Shown: positions 25,778-35,400 of the stretch, in pieces
How positions within the stretch are numbered: position 1 is the first letter of the stretch
How the letters are laid out: every line of letters begins with the position of its first letter
Origin: Candidatus Cloacimonadota bacterium
GTDB taxonomy: Bacteria > Cloacimonadota > Cloacimonadia > Cloacimonadales > TCS61
Direction: 5' to 3'
Length of the DNA: 39,850 nt
Assembly (NCBI GenBank): GCA_030445745.1
Contig: JASUTE010000017.1
Span: forward strand, 1-39,850
Notes under the pieces: model-generated
Databases searched by the model: none
What the model saw: only the letters and a program-made list of their open reading frames with translations
Told to the model about the DNA's origin: nothing
Made by a program: the position numbers and the translations under genes

Positions 25778-27901
25778 ATGGCACAAATTCAATCAGAAGT
25801 TAGCGACGATAACTTACAAGGCAAGATTTACGATAGCACTCTATTCAAAAGGTTAATAAAATATCTGAAACCATATCGTCTCTATGTGATAATTTCATTT
25901 ATTTTACTACTTTTGGTAGCAGCTTGCCAGCTTATATTACCTCTCATCCAAATGCGGGCCGTAGATGACATAATTGCTTCTAATAAAAATATGATATCCT
26001 TTAGCAGCGAGGAAAAGCTACAAAATTTCAAGAAAAAATACGATAATATAAAATTTGATGAATACAATTACAGAGAAAACCACATGCTTATTTTTCCTAA
26101 CAAAAACCTGGATTTTATTTCAAATGAAGATCAAGAAAAATTGAAGAATAACAACCAACTTTCTCATAAAATAATTGTATTGGAAGATTCTGAAAAATTA
26201 CAATCACTCCAGGATAAGATAAAATCTACCTATTTATCTCCTAACAAAGTAGTAGTATTTTCGGATCAGTTAAAAAAACTGCAAGACTCTGGCGAACTGA
26301 ACAAACAAGATTTGTATAAATTGCGTCAAAATGATCTGCATACACTGAAAATTTTTGGTTTAGTATTTCTGGGAGTGGTAATATTGCAGTTGGTACTTAG
26401 TTTTTTACAAATTTACTTTATGAATTATGCTTCGCAACACGCTATGTACGATTTACGTTGTAAGCTGTTTGCCACTTTGGAAAGAATGCCACTTTCCTTT
26501 TTCGATAAAAATCCGGTAGGCCGCTTAGTAACCAGGGTGACAAACGATGTACGCACTCTAGATGAAATGCTTTCCAATGGTCTTTTAACCCTACTGCAAG
26601 AATTCTTGATATTATTTAGTATCCTGATAATGATGCTGGTTTTGAATTGGAAACTTGCGCTGGTTACTTTTACAGTAATCCCTTTTATCATTGCTTTGAT
26701 GATCTATTTCAATCGCAAAGCCAGAATTCTATATCGCGAAGTGAGAAAAGCACTTGCAAGAATAAATTCACGGCTTTCAGAAGATATTTCCGGTGTTAAA
26801 ATAATCCAACTTTTTAATCAATTCAAACATAAAACAAAAGCCTTTGCGGCTGTTAATAATGAATACTACCATGCTTCCATGAAACAGCTGCATTTATTTG
26901 CCTTTTTCCGCCCACTGATTAACTCGGGAAGACGAATAGCTATGGCTGTGCTTTTGTGGTATGGTGGTGGACGTATCTTAGATAACACCATATCTTTTGG
27001 TTTGTTTATTGCTTTTATTAATTACATTGATCGCTTTTTCGAGCCTATAAACCAGCTCAGCGAAAAATTCAATATTCTGCAGGCAGCGATGAGTGGGTCT
27101 GAAAGAATTTTCAATTTGATGGATAAACCAGTGCAAAACTACCGTGAAGAAAAAACCTGCAATTGCATTTTTAAAGGTAAAATAGAATTTGAAAATGTTT
27201 GGCTTAGTTACAATCAAAACAACGATTATCAGCTTCAAGATATTTCGTTTACAGTAGAGCCAGGTGAAAAAATAGCTTTGGTAGGGCATACAGGTTCTGG
27301 CAAAACTTCCATAATAAATCTAATTGGTGCTATGTATCCATATCAAAAGGGACAAATAAAAATAGATGGTAAAAAATTGGAAGATTACTCGCTGACCGAT
27401 CTTAGACGCAACATTGGCGTAGTTCAGCAAGATGTTTTCCTGTTTTCTGGTACCATAAAAGACAATATAGTATTGAATAACAAAAACATGACCACGGAAC
27501 AGATGAAACAGGTAGCCCATTATGTTAATGTAGATAAATTTATCGAGAGTCTACCCCAGAAATACGAAGAACCGGTTATGGAACGCGGCTCTACCCTATC
27601 GGTAGGACAAAGGCAGCTTATCGCTTTTGCTCGGGTGCTGGCCTACGACCCGGCAATATTTGTTCTGGATGAAGCTACTTCTAATATAGACACAGAAACC
27701 GAATTGCTAATACAAGACGCTCTGGAAAAAGTGATGGAAAATCGCACTTCAATTATCGTCGCTCACCGCCTATCTACCATTCAACACGTGGATAGAATTT
27801 TGGTGGTCCACAAAGGCAGGATAGTAGAAGAAGGCAATCACCAGGAACTTCTGGCTAAAGAGGGTTTGTACTACGATTTATATCGATTGCAGTATACCTA
27901 A
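25778..27901 (+). CDS. ABC exporter half-transporter with a large insert between TM1 and TM2
   Basis: The 707-residue partner of the preceding exporter subunit. I start at the ATG at 25778 (GGAGAAG ribosome site); an in-frame ATG at 25715 lies inside the previous gene. TM1 is at ~35-58, but TM2 begins only at ~190: the intervening ~125 residues are charged, Lys/Asn/Asp-rich and lack membrane segments, so they probably form an extracytoplasmic domain like that of BmrD. The ATPase has Walker A GHTGSGKT (Gly503), Walker B VLDEATSNID with the catalytic Glu632, and H-loop IIVAHR. The signature is LSVGQ (607-611) instead of LSGGQ, matching the degenerate half of a heterodimer. It is the last gene of the glyQ unit. 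Confidence 0.88.
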   Translation: MAQIQSEVSDDNLQGKIYDSTLFKRLIKYLKPYRLYVIISFILLLLVAACQLILPLIQMRAVDDIIASNKNMISFSSEEKLQNFKKKYDNIKFDEYNYRENHMLIFPNKNLDFISNEDQEKLKNNNQLSHKIIVLEDSEKLQSLQDKIKSTYLSPNKVVVFSDQLKKLQDSGELNKQDLYKLRQNDLHTLKIFGLVFLGVVILQLVLSFLQIYFMNYASQHAMYDLRCKLFATLERMPLSFFDKNPVGRLVTRVTNDVRTLDEMLSNGLLTLLQEFLILFSILIMMLVLNWKLALVTFTVIPFIIALMIYFNRKARILYREVRKALARINSRLSEDISGVKIIQLFNQFKHKTKAFAAVNNEYYHASMKQLHLFAFFRPLINSGRRIAMAVLLWYGGGRILDNTISFGLFIAFINYIDRFFEPINQLSEKFNILQAAMSGSERIFNLMDKPVQNYREEKTCNCIFKGKIEFENVWLSYNQNNDYQLQDISFTVEPGEKIALVGHTGSGKTSIINLIGAMYPYQKGQIKIDGKKLEDYSLTDLRRNIGVVQQDVFLFSGTIKDNIVLNNKNMTTEQMKQVAHYVNVDKFIESLPQKYEEPVMERGSTLSVGQRQLIAFARVLAYDPAIFVLDEATSNIDTETELLIQDALEKVMENRTSIIVAHRLSTIQHVDRILVVHKGRIVEEGNHQELLAKEGLYYDLYRLQYT

Positions 27902-28034
27902 CAGTTTATTCTTTAGAAAACTTACGCCTTTGAACCACAATTTCACTTTACAAATTTATTAAAATATTGTTTTTTTACGTAACTTATATTGGAAAATTTC
28001 GCATTTGATAAAATATGATTTTACAGGAGAAACG

Positions 28035-30668
28035 ATGTTAACAGAAAATATAAAAATGAGTAGTAAAGTAATTAGAGAGCAGTTTATAGATTTTTTTAAA
28101 CAGAAAGAACATAAAGTTGTAAAGTCGGCACCGGTTATTCCTATCGATGATCCTACCCTGCTTTTTACCAATGCTGGCATGAATCAGTTCAAGGATATTT
28201 TTCTGGGAAAGAAACAGATAGAATATAAAAGAGCCGTAGATAGTCAGAAATGTATTCGCGCTGGCGGCAAGCACAACGATTTGGAAGAAGTAGGCCGTGA
28301 TGGTTACCATCATACCTTTTTCGAGATGCTGGGCAACTGGAGTTTTGCTGATTATTATAAGAAGGAAACAATTATTTGGGCTTGGGAACTGTTAACTGAA
28401 GTTTGGCAGCTACCCAAAAAAAAGCTATATGCCACAGTACATAATTCCGATAAAGAAGCTTATAAAATTTGGAAAACTGAAACAGATATCGATCCTTCCC
28501 ATATAGAATATCACGGTGATAAAGATAATTTCTGGGAAATGGGCGATACTGGCCCCTGCGGTCCCTGCTCAGAAATCCACATTGATAGAGGAATTTCAGC
28601 TTGTAACCGGCAAGATGACCCTGAACACAAATGTAAGGTGAATGGCAACTGCCACCGTTACATAGAGTTGTGGAATTTGGTTTTTATTCAGTATTACAGA
28701 GATGCAAAAGGAGAATTACATCCTTTGGAAAACAAGTATGTAGATACTGGTGCTGGATTTGAAAGATTATGTCAGGTGTTGCAACACAAGACTTCCAACT
28801 ACGATACCGATCTGTTTACTCCCATTCTGGAAAAGATTTCCCAGCTTTCCGGTGTAGAATATATTCCTTCCAGTCAAGATGCAACAGCAGGAGTATCCCA
28901 TCGTGTTATCGCCGATCATATTCGCGCCCTTAGTTTTGCGCTAGCAGATGGTGGTATGCCTTCCAATGAAGGCCGGGGTTATGTTTTAAGAAGAATACTG
29001 CGCCGGGCTGCTCGCCATGGCAGGTTATTGAATTTCCGCAAACCTTTCCTATACAAATTGGTGAAAACTGTTGTGGAGATAATGGGAGAGCATTTTAACG
29101 AATTAAAAGAAAAACAAGCCCACATAGAATTGATTATCAAAGCCGAAGAAGAACGTTTTAATCTTACTTTGGATAAAGGACTTAACAAATTCAATGAAAT
29201 AATTGAAAAAACTGATAAACAAATTGAAGGCAAAGATGCTTTTATGCTGTACGACACCTACGGTTTTCCTCTCGATCTAACTAGAATTTTGGCAGAAGAA
29301 AAAGGTTTGGGAATCGATGAAAAAGGCTTCCAAACAGAAATGGAGAAACAAAGAGCGCGCGCTCGCAAAGCTGCTAAGTTTTCTCATATGGATGAAACTA
29401 CCCAGTGGATAGAAGAAGCTGAAATTGTACCCACTAAATTTGTAGGTTACGAAAAAAACAAAGTTAAGGTTAATTTGCTAAAATATAGCATTGATGATGA
29501 CAACAATGTGCAAATGGTCTTCGATAAAACTCCATTTTACGCTGAAGCTGGCGGCCAAGTTGCCGATGTTGGTCATATCTACAATCAGGAAGCTGACATT
29601 AAAATAAGCGATGTGCAAAAACGTGGCGATCTTTTTATTCATTTTGGTAAATTAGAAAAAGGCGAGATAAACTCCCAGCCTTACACTGCTGTGATTGAAA
29701 CAGATTATCGCGAAAATGTAGCTCGTAACCACACTACCACTCACTTGCTGCACAAGGCGCTAAAAGAAGTTTTAGGTAAGCATGTTAACCAAAAAGGATC
29801 ACTAGTACACCCCGAATACCTGCGATTCGACTTTACCCATTTCCAACCGGTAACACAGCGAGAACTGGAAATGGTGGAAGAGATCGTAAATCGCAAAATA
29901 AGAGAAAATTTACCCTTATCGACCCAGATTAAAGATTTAGAACAAGCAAAAGCAGAAGGTGCCACTGCACTTTTCGGCGAAAAATATGGTGAAACTGTGC
30001 GCGTTGTAAGCATAGATGATTACAGCCAAGAACTTTGCGGCGGTACTCATTTGGATTTCACCGGCAAAATTGGGTTGTTCAAAATTCGTGCTGAAACTTC
30101 CATAGCTGCCGGAGTACGTCGCATAGAAGCGATTACCGGTTATGAAGCAGAAAAATTTGTACGTAAACTGCAAGATCAGTTACAACAAATACAAAAAACA
30201 CTACATGCTCAACCCCATGATATCTTGGCAAGAGCGGAAAAATTAGTAGAACAGAACAAGCAACTACAACAAAGGCTAGAAAAATTAGAGCTAAAATCTG
30301 CTGGTAATCAATTAGATGAATTAATTAAAGCAGCTCACACAATTGGTGACATAAAATTGGTAGTGGGAGAAATAAAAGTACCTCATCAAGGTGAGATGCG
30401 GCAATTAGGAGACCAGTTGCAAAACAAACTCGGTAGCGGTGTAGGCATTTTGGTTTCCCCAATAAAAAATAAAGTGGCTTTATTGGCAATAGTAACCCAA
30501 GATCTTACCCCCAAAGTTCATGCTGGCAAAATAATTGGAGAAATTGCCAAAATAGTTGGTGGCAAGGGTGGCGGTCGGCCAGATATGGCAATGGCTGGCG
30601 GTAAAGATGTGCATAGAATAGATGAATTAATAGCCCAAACACCCAACATAGTAAAGAAAATGCTATGA
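28035..30668 (+). CDS. alaS: Alanyl-tRNA synthetase
   Basis: The 877-residue enzyme charges tRNA-Ala and edits mischarged Ser/Gly. I start at the ATG at 28035, after ACAGGAGAAACG; an in-frame ATG at 28005 lacks a ribosome site, and 28056 is a less likely alternative. Domains in order: class II catalytic core (LLFTNAGMNQFKDIFLG; CIRAGGKHNDLEEVG; GAGFERL), tRNA-recognition helices, the editing domain with zinc ligands HTTTH (His566, His570) and CGGTH (Cys668, His672), a coiled coil rich in Gln/Leu (~710-760) and the C-Ala domain ending KGGGRPDMAMAGG. Everything catalytic is intact. It overlaps the next gene by 4 nt (ATGA). Confidence 0.97.
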   Translation: MLTENIKMSSKVIREQFIDFFKQKEHKVVKSAPVIPIDDPTLLFTNAGMNQFKDIFLGKKQIEYKRAVDSQKCIRAGGKHNDLEEVGRDGYHHTFFEMLGNWSFADYYKKETIIWAWELLTEVWQLPKKKLYATVHNSDKEAYKIWKTETDIDPSHIEYHGDKDNFWEMGDTGPCGPCSEIHIDRGISACNRQDDPEHKCKVNGNCHRYIELWNLVFIQYYRDAKGELHPLENKYVDTGAGFERLCQVLQHKTSNYDTDLFTPILEKISQLSGVEYIPSSQDATAGVSHRVIADHIRALSFALADGGMPSNEGRGYVLRRILRRAARHGRLLNFRKPFLYKLVKTVVEIMGEHFNELKEKQAHIELIIKAEEERFNLTLDKGLNKFNEIIEKTDKQIEGKDAFMLYDTYGFPLDLTRILAEEKGLGIDEKGFQTEMEKQRARARKAAKFSHMDETTQWIEEAEIVPTKFVGYEKNKVKVNLLKYSIDDDNNVQMVFDKTPFYAEAGGQVADVGHIYNQEADIKISDVQKRGDLFIHFGKLEKGEINSQPYTAVIETDYRENVARNHTTTHLLHKALKEVLGKHVNQKGSLVHPEYLRFDFTHFQPVTQRELEMVEEIVNRKIRENLPLSTQIKDLEQAKAEGATALFGEKYGETVRVVSIDDYSQELCGGTHLDFTGKIGLFKIRAETSIAAGVRRIEAITGYEAEKFVRKLQDQLQQIQKTLHAQPHDILARAEKLVEQNKQLQQRLEKLELKSAGNQLDELIKAAHTIGDIKLVVGEIKVPHQGEMRQLGDQLQNKLGSGVGILVSPIKNKVALLAIVTQDLTPKVHAGKIIGEIAKIVGGKGGGRPDMAMAGGKDVHRIDELIAQTPNIVKKML

Positions 30669-31399
30669 AAAAAATTAAATTTATTTATTTAGCTGTTTGT
30701 TTTCTCGTATTATTTGGTTGTTTTAGTTCACCCAAATTTTATAAAATAACTTCACAAAAAGAATATGATTCACATTGGCTACAGGGTAAGGAATACGTTG
30801 AAATTAAACAGGACAGTTTAGAGATAGTCTCTGTTTTCCAAGAAGTAGACGAGGGAAAACTAGTTTTTTCTTTTAAAATTACCAATTTAAAACAACCTAC
30901 TTTTGATGTGAAACCGGAAACATTCTACTGCACTTTCGACGTTCCTATACAAGATACCACAAGAACCGTAACATCCTTAGACCCAGAAATTGTAATAAGA
31001 AGATTAGAAACCAATATCAAACATAGAAAATCGAAGTTAGAGCGACAACAGGATATCGATGCTTTTACTAATTTGCTAGATACTGCTTTGGATGCTAATA
31101 GTAAAGAAACAGCTAAACAGAAAACAGTTGATGAAGTTTCTGATAATACCAGAGAAATAGAACAGAAGTTGAATTATACTGAAGCCGAAAGAAAGATACA
31201 AAATCTAAATAAAATACATAATTCCTGGGCTACAGACACATTGCGCCGCACAACCATTTCCCAGAATAGTTCTATCTCTGGTCTGGTATATTTCCCCTTT
31301 AATACAAAAGCAAAAAACTTCACGCTTTATTTACCTTTGGGAACAAATGTTATTGACATAGTTTACCGGCAAAAGATGATAGGAAAAAAAGAATTATGA
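30665..31399 (+). CDS. Lipoprotein of unknown function
   Basis: I do not recognise this 244-residue protein. It has a good lipoprotein signal (lipobox LFGC, Cys19), so it is an envelope protein. Residues ~25-110 look beta-rich (VEIKQDSLEIVSVFQEVDEG, LVFSFKITNL), residues ~120-190 are charged and helical, with possible coiled coil, and the C-terminus returns to beta strands (ISGLVYFPFNTKAKNFTLYL), so the helical part appears inserted into a beta-sandwich. It overlaps alaS and the following glycosyltransferase gene by 4 nt each, giving tight translational coupling. A role in the cell surface is suggested by the neighbour but not shown. Confidence 0.65.
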   Translation: MKKIKFIYLAVCFLVLFGCFSSPKFYKITSQKEYDSHWLQGKEYVEIKQDSLEIVSVFQEVDEGKLVFSFKITNLKQPTFDVKPETFYCTFDVPIQDTTRTVTSLDPEIVIRRLETNIKHRKSKLERQQDIDAFTNLLDTALDANSKETAKQKTVDEVSDNTREIEQKLNYTEAERKIQNLNKIHNSWATDTLRRTTISQNSSISGLVYFPFNTKAKNFTLYLPLGTNVIDIVYRQKMIGKKEL

Positions 31400-32382
31400 A
31401 AATATTAATAATAAGATTCAGCTCGATGGGGGACATAGTTCTAACCCAGCCTGTAGCAGCCGTTCTGCGAGAAAAATACCCGCAGGCTAGGTTGGATTTT
31501 CTAACTAAACCAGAGTTTTCACTACTGGTTGAAGCTTTTGGAAATATTGATAATATCTATACCAGCGAGAACAATCTGAAATTAATTCCCAAATTAAGAA
31601 AAAATGAGTATGACCTTATAATCGATTTACAGGCAAAACCTAATTCCTTCTTACTGAAAACCATTGCCGCCGGTCAGCAAACTGTAACCTACAATAAGAA
31701 ACATTTTTTACGCCAGAGAATTGTTAAACATAAAACTAATGAAACTATCTCTTCCACGGTAGAATTGTATTTTAGTGCTTTAAAAAAAATCGGAATAGAT
31801 GAAGAGGTACGACCACCTATTTTAATACCCACTTCGATTGAAAAATATAGTTTTTTGAAATTCTTACCCGATCTAAAACATGATGGAACCAAATTAGTGG
31901 GAATTTTCCCCGGCGCTAAACACTTTACTAAACAATACCCATTTTGGAACTATGCAAAAGCTATTCAACTATCACCTTCAAACTATAAATATATTATTTT
32001 AGGTTCGGGCAAAGATATAGAATTGGCAGATAAGATAAATAAACAATGCAGCCGAGAAATTTTGGATTTAACAGGTAAATTAAATATTAGGGAACTTATA
32101 AGTGTGATAAACACATTAGATGCTGTGGTTTCTAACGACAGCGGACCTATGCACATCGCTGCTGCTTTGCAAAAACCTCAGGTAGCAATTTTTGGAGCAA
32201 CTCATCCCGCCCTGGGTTTTGCTCCCATGAATAAAAAAGCGATCTCCCTCTCGTTGAATTTAGAATGCCAACCTTGTTCACTTCATGGCGATTCTTTCTG
32301 TCCTAAAGCACATTTTCGCTGTTTAAACTCGCTTTTACCTGAAACGGTAAGTGAAGCTTTGCAACAAGTTATCCAAAATTAA
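31396..32382 (+). CDS. Glycosyltransferase family 9 (heptosyltransferase-like)
   Basis: The 328-residue protein has the ADP-heptose:LPS heptosyltransferase fold. Its N-terminus ILIIRFSSMGDIVLTQPVAA and the conserved C-terminal segment VSNDSGPMHIAAALQKPQVA, followed by FGATHPALGFAP, are family hallmarks; the GDIVLT Asp is the probable catalytic base. It would add a heptose or similar sugar to lipopolysaccharide core at the cytoplasmic face of the inner membrane. A CQPCSLHGDSFCP cysteine-rich stretch near the end, also found in other GT9 proteins, may bind metal. It could be any of the WaaC/F/Q types. It is translated from an ATGA overlap, at the end of the alaS unit. Confidence 0.85.
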   Translation: MKILIIRFSSMGDIVLTQPVAAVLREKYPQARLDFLTKPEFSLLVEAFGNIDNIYTSENNLKLIPKLRKNEYDLIIDLQAKPNSFLLKTIAAGQQTVTYNKKHFLRQRIVKHKTNETISSTVELYFSALKKIGIDEEVRPPILIPTSIEKYSFLKFLPDLKHDGTKLVGIFPGAKHFTKQYPFWNYAKAIQLSPSNYKYIILGSGKDIELADKINKQCSREILDLTGKLNIRELISVINTLDAVVSNDSGPMHIAAALQKPQVAIFGATHPALGFAPMNKKAISLSLNLECQPCSLHGDSFCPKAHFRCLNSLLPETVSEALQQVIQN

Positions 32383-32422
32383 AATCATTTTTGTAACTTT
32401 TCTTTACACCAAAAAAACTTAG

Positions 32423-32452
32423 TTGACAAATCGACCCTGCTCAAATTATTTA
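32423..32452 (+). promoter_or_regulatory. Promoter of the sigma-54 activator gene
   Basis: TTGACA (32423-32428) and TATTTA (32447-32452) are 18 nt apart, identical in both boxes and in spacer length to the promoter at 3270-3299. The predicted start, near 32459, gives a 37-nt leader. The arrangement is sigma-70-type; no -24/-12 site is seen here. Confidence 0.65.
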
Positions 32453-32495
32453 GTAATGAAAAGTCAGGGATAATTTTTGTTAATATGAGGAAAAA

Positions 32496-35400
32496 ATGAA
32501 ACCAGATTTACAAAAAATACTTATAAAAAATATTACAGAAGACCATAACCTTACGGCTAATTTAATTGAAAAAATTGAAACAAATCCAGATAAGATTATA
32601 GAGATCTGCGGTTTTTCTGGGGCAGGAAAGTTTTTTGTTTTAAAAGACCTTTATAACGAATTAGAAAAAAAGAGAATTCCATTCAAACTTTATCAACCCT
32701 ATATCTTTAGGATAAATCAATTCAAAGAGATAGTCCAGCTTATTTCCGAAATAAGTGATAAGGAGTTTGAAGAACTTTTAAAAAATTCACACAAATACGA
32801 TTTTTCTTCCAAATATGATTTTTTCTATTTTATTACCAGCCAGTTAAGCAAAAAAAAGCTATTTAAACCTGTTAACATAATAATATATGAAATCCACTAT
32901 TTAGATGAATACACCACAGATTTTCTGCAATATCTGGCACAATACCTAGAAAAGGAGCATATCTCGCTTATCGCCTTCACGCGTGAAGAGACCTTTGCTT
33001 TTTCCGATAAAATAGAAATTCCTAAAATAAATCGCCAAGCCATAAAGAATATTTTAACAGAATATTATTCTGAAGATAGGAATAATAACTTCTCTACTGA
33101 GAGTGAGATATTGAACAACATAGCTGATGGTAATGTATATATAGTTGAATATTTGTTAAAAAATTCGGCTAAAAAGAATGAAAAAATTGATTTTAGTTCC
33201 TATATAAACGAAAAATTAGACTTTGATTCTATCTATTTGCAAAAAATTGAAGAACTCAATCAAAGAGAGCTTGATCTTCTCCAAACTATCTTCCTCATGG
33301 ATACACATGCCAATAAAACTGTTCTAAAAGAAATATACCCTGATGCAATTCAAATACTTAAAAAATTGGAAAAAAATGGCTTAATAACTTATTTCAATAA
33401 TATTATTACACCCATAAGGGTTTCACCTGTAAAAAAGAAATACCTGGAACTTGAGGAAAAGAAAAGAGAAGAGCTGTTAGCACAAGTAAAAGCATTCATT
33501 CCAGAGGATTTATTCATCGATTCTTGTTTCGAAATAGCAGAGTGTGATCAAGAAAAGAAGGAAAAAAGAATTGAAGTTCTTAAAAAATTGCATGACTATA
33601 AATCGCTTCAGAAAATTTACAAATCGGAAATAGAGAAATCTAAAGATAAAAATTCTGAACTGGAGTTTAAAAAAGAAATCGGTATTGTATGTATGAACTT
33701 GAATGATTATCAGCAAGCTTCCAATTATTTCCGACAAGCACTAAAACTAGCTATAAATTTAGAAAAACCCCTTGCTGAACTGGTTTATCTACTTTCCTCT
33801 GCCCTCTACTCGATGAATTCTTTTTCCTTAGCTTTGGAAATTATAAAAAAATTCTCACCCCAAAAAATAGATCCTTATTATAATTGGAAATTAATGTTAC
33901 AAAAAGCAGAAATCTACACCCAAATGGAAGATTTCCAGTTAGCTTTGCAATTCACAGATGAAGCAAATCGCCTGGCAGCCAAAACTAAAGACACAAAACA
34001 GCGCTCTATTCGCCAAGCAGACTGCAAAAAGCAAGATGGTTTAATTTATTACTATACCAATGAATGGAACAAGGCAGAAATCTCTTTTGAAGAAGCAGAA
34101 AAGTTATACCTTACAGTAAACTATATTCCTGGCTTGGCAGCTATTTACAACAATTTAGGCAGTATTGCTATGTTGCAAGGAAATTGGAAAGAAGCAGAAC
34201 GACTTTTTCTAAAAAGTTTGAAATTTGAACAACAGCGATATAATTTGAATGGGATATCGGTATGCTACAGTAATTTGGGAAGTTTATGCGAAGACCAAAG
34301 CAATTATACCAAAGCTTTGGATTATTTAAACAAAGCTTTGGAAATCCAAATACTTTTGAACGATATATACAAAATTACCACTTTCTATTACAATATCGGT
34401 ATAACCTATATGGATAACAATCAATACGATAAAGCGGTAGAAGCGCTGCAGCACTCCTTACAGATAGCTTTACGCTTTAATCTGTACAAAAGTGTGGATG
34501 CGGCCTTGAACTGTTTAGGAGCACTTTATTTCAAATCTGGTGATTGGACTAAAGCTATCGACTACTACGAACGGGCTATCGAAAAATCGAAAACTAATAA
34601 TTTCAAAGAAGGTTTGTGTCAAAGCTATAACAATTTGGGCGAACTCTACGAAAAAAGAGGAGAATATGCTTTAGCTCAGGATTTTTACAGTAAAAGCCTC
34701 GATCTACTTTCCAGCATTACCGATGATTTTATGAAAGCAGAAATTTATGGAAATATGGGCAGTGTGTTAACACATCTGCACAAATTTGGTGAAGCTTATG
34801 GCTATTTAGTAGAAAGCTATGATTTTTTTAAAAGTTTAAATGCTAAAGATGAGATATTAGAAGGAGCACAAAAGCAGGCCTTCTATTTTATCCAAACTCG
34901 CAATTATGAAAGTGCAAAATACTACCTTGATACTGCCCTGAAACTAGCTGAAGAACTTAAAGATGAAAATAAACTGGGAAGCTGTTATTATTTAAAAGCA
35001 CTGTTGGCTAAAAATTCCGATAAAGAACAGGCACTTGAGGATCTGAAAAATGCTATAGAATTCTTCATTTTGGCCGATAATAATTTTGATTGGGCTAGAG
35101 CTAACTACCAATACGCTCTGCTGCTTTACGAAATAGGTGATTGGGAACAAGCTCTGCAAATTCTAAAAGAAAACACTAAAATTATAAAAAAATATGGCGC
35201 TATTAAATTTTTGGAAAAAAACGACAACCTCATTCAAAATATAACCCAAAAATACAAAGTCGAACTGAAAGAATCGAAACAACAAGAAACTCAGCTAAAT
35301 AAATTTTATGAAATTACTAAAGAACTCAATAATATTACCGATATAGAAGTACTTCATGAAACAGCTTTAGACAAAATAATTCAGTTTGCCGATGCCGATA

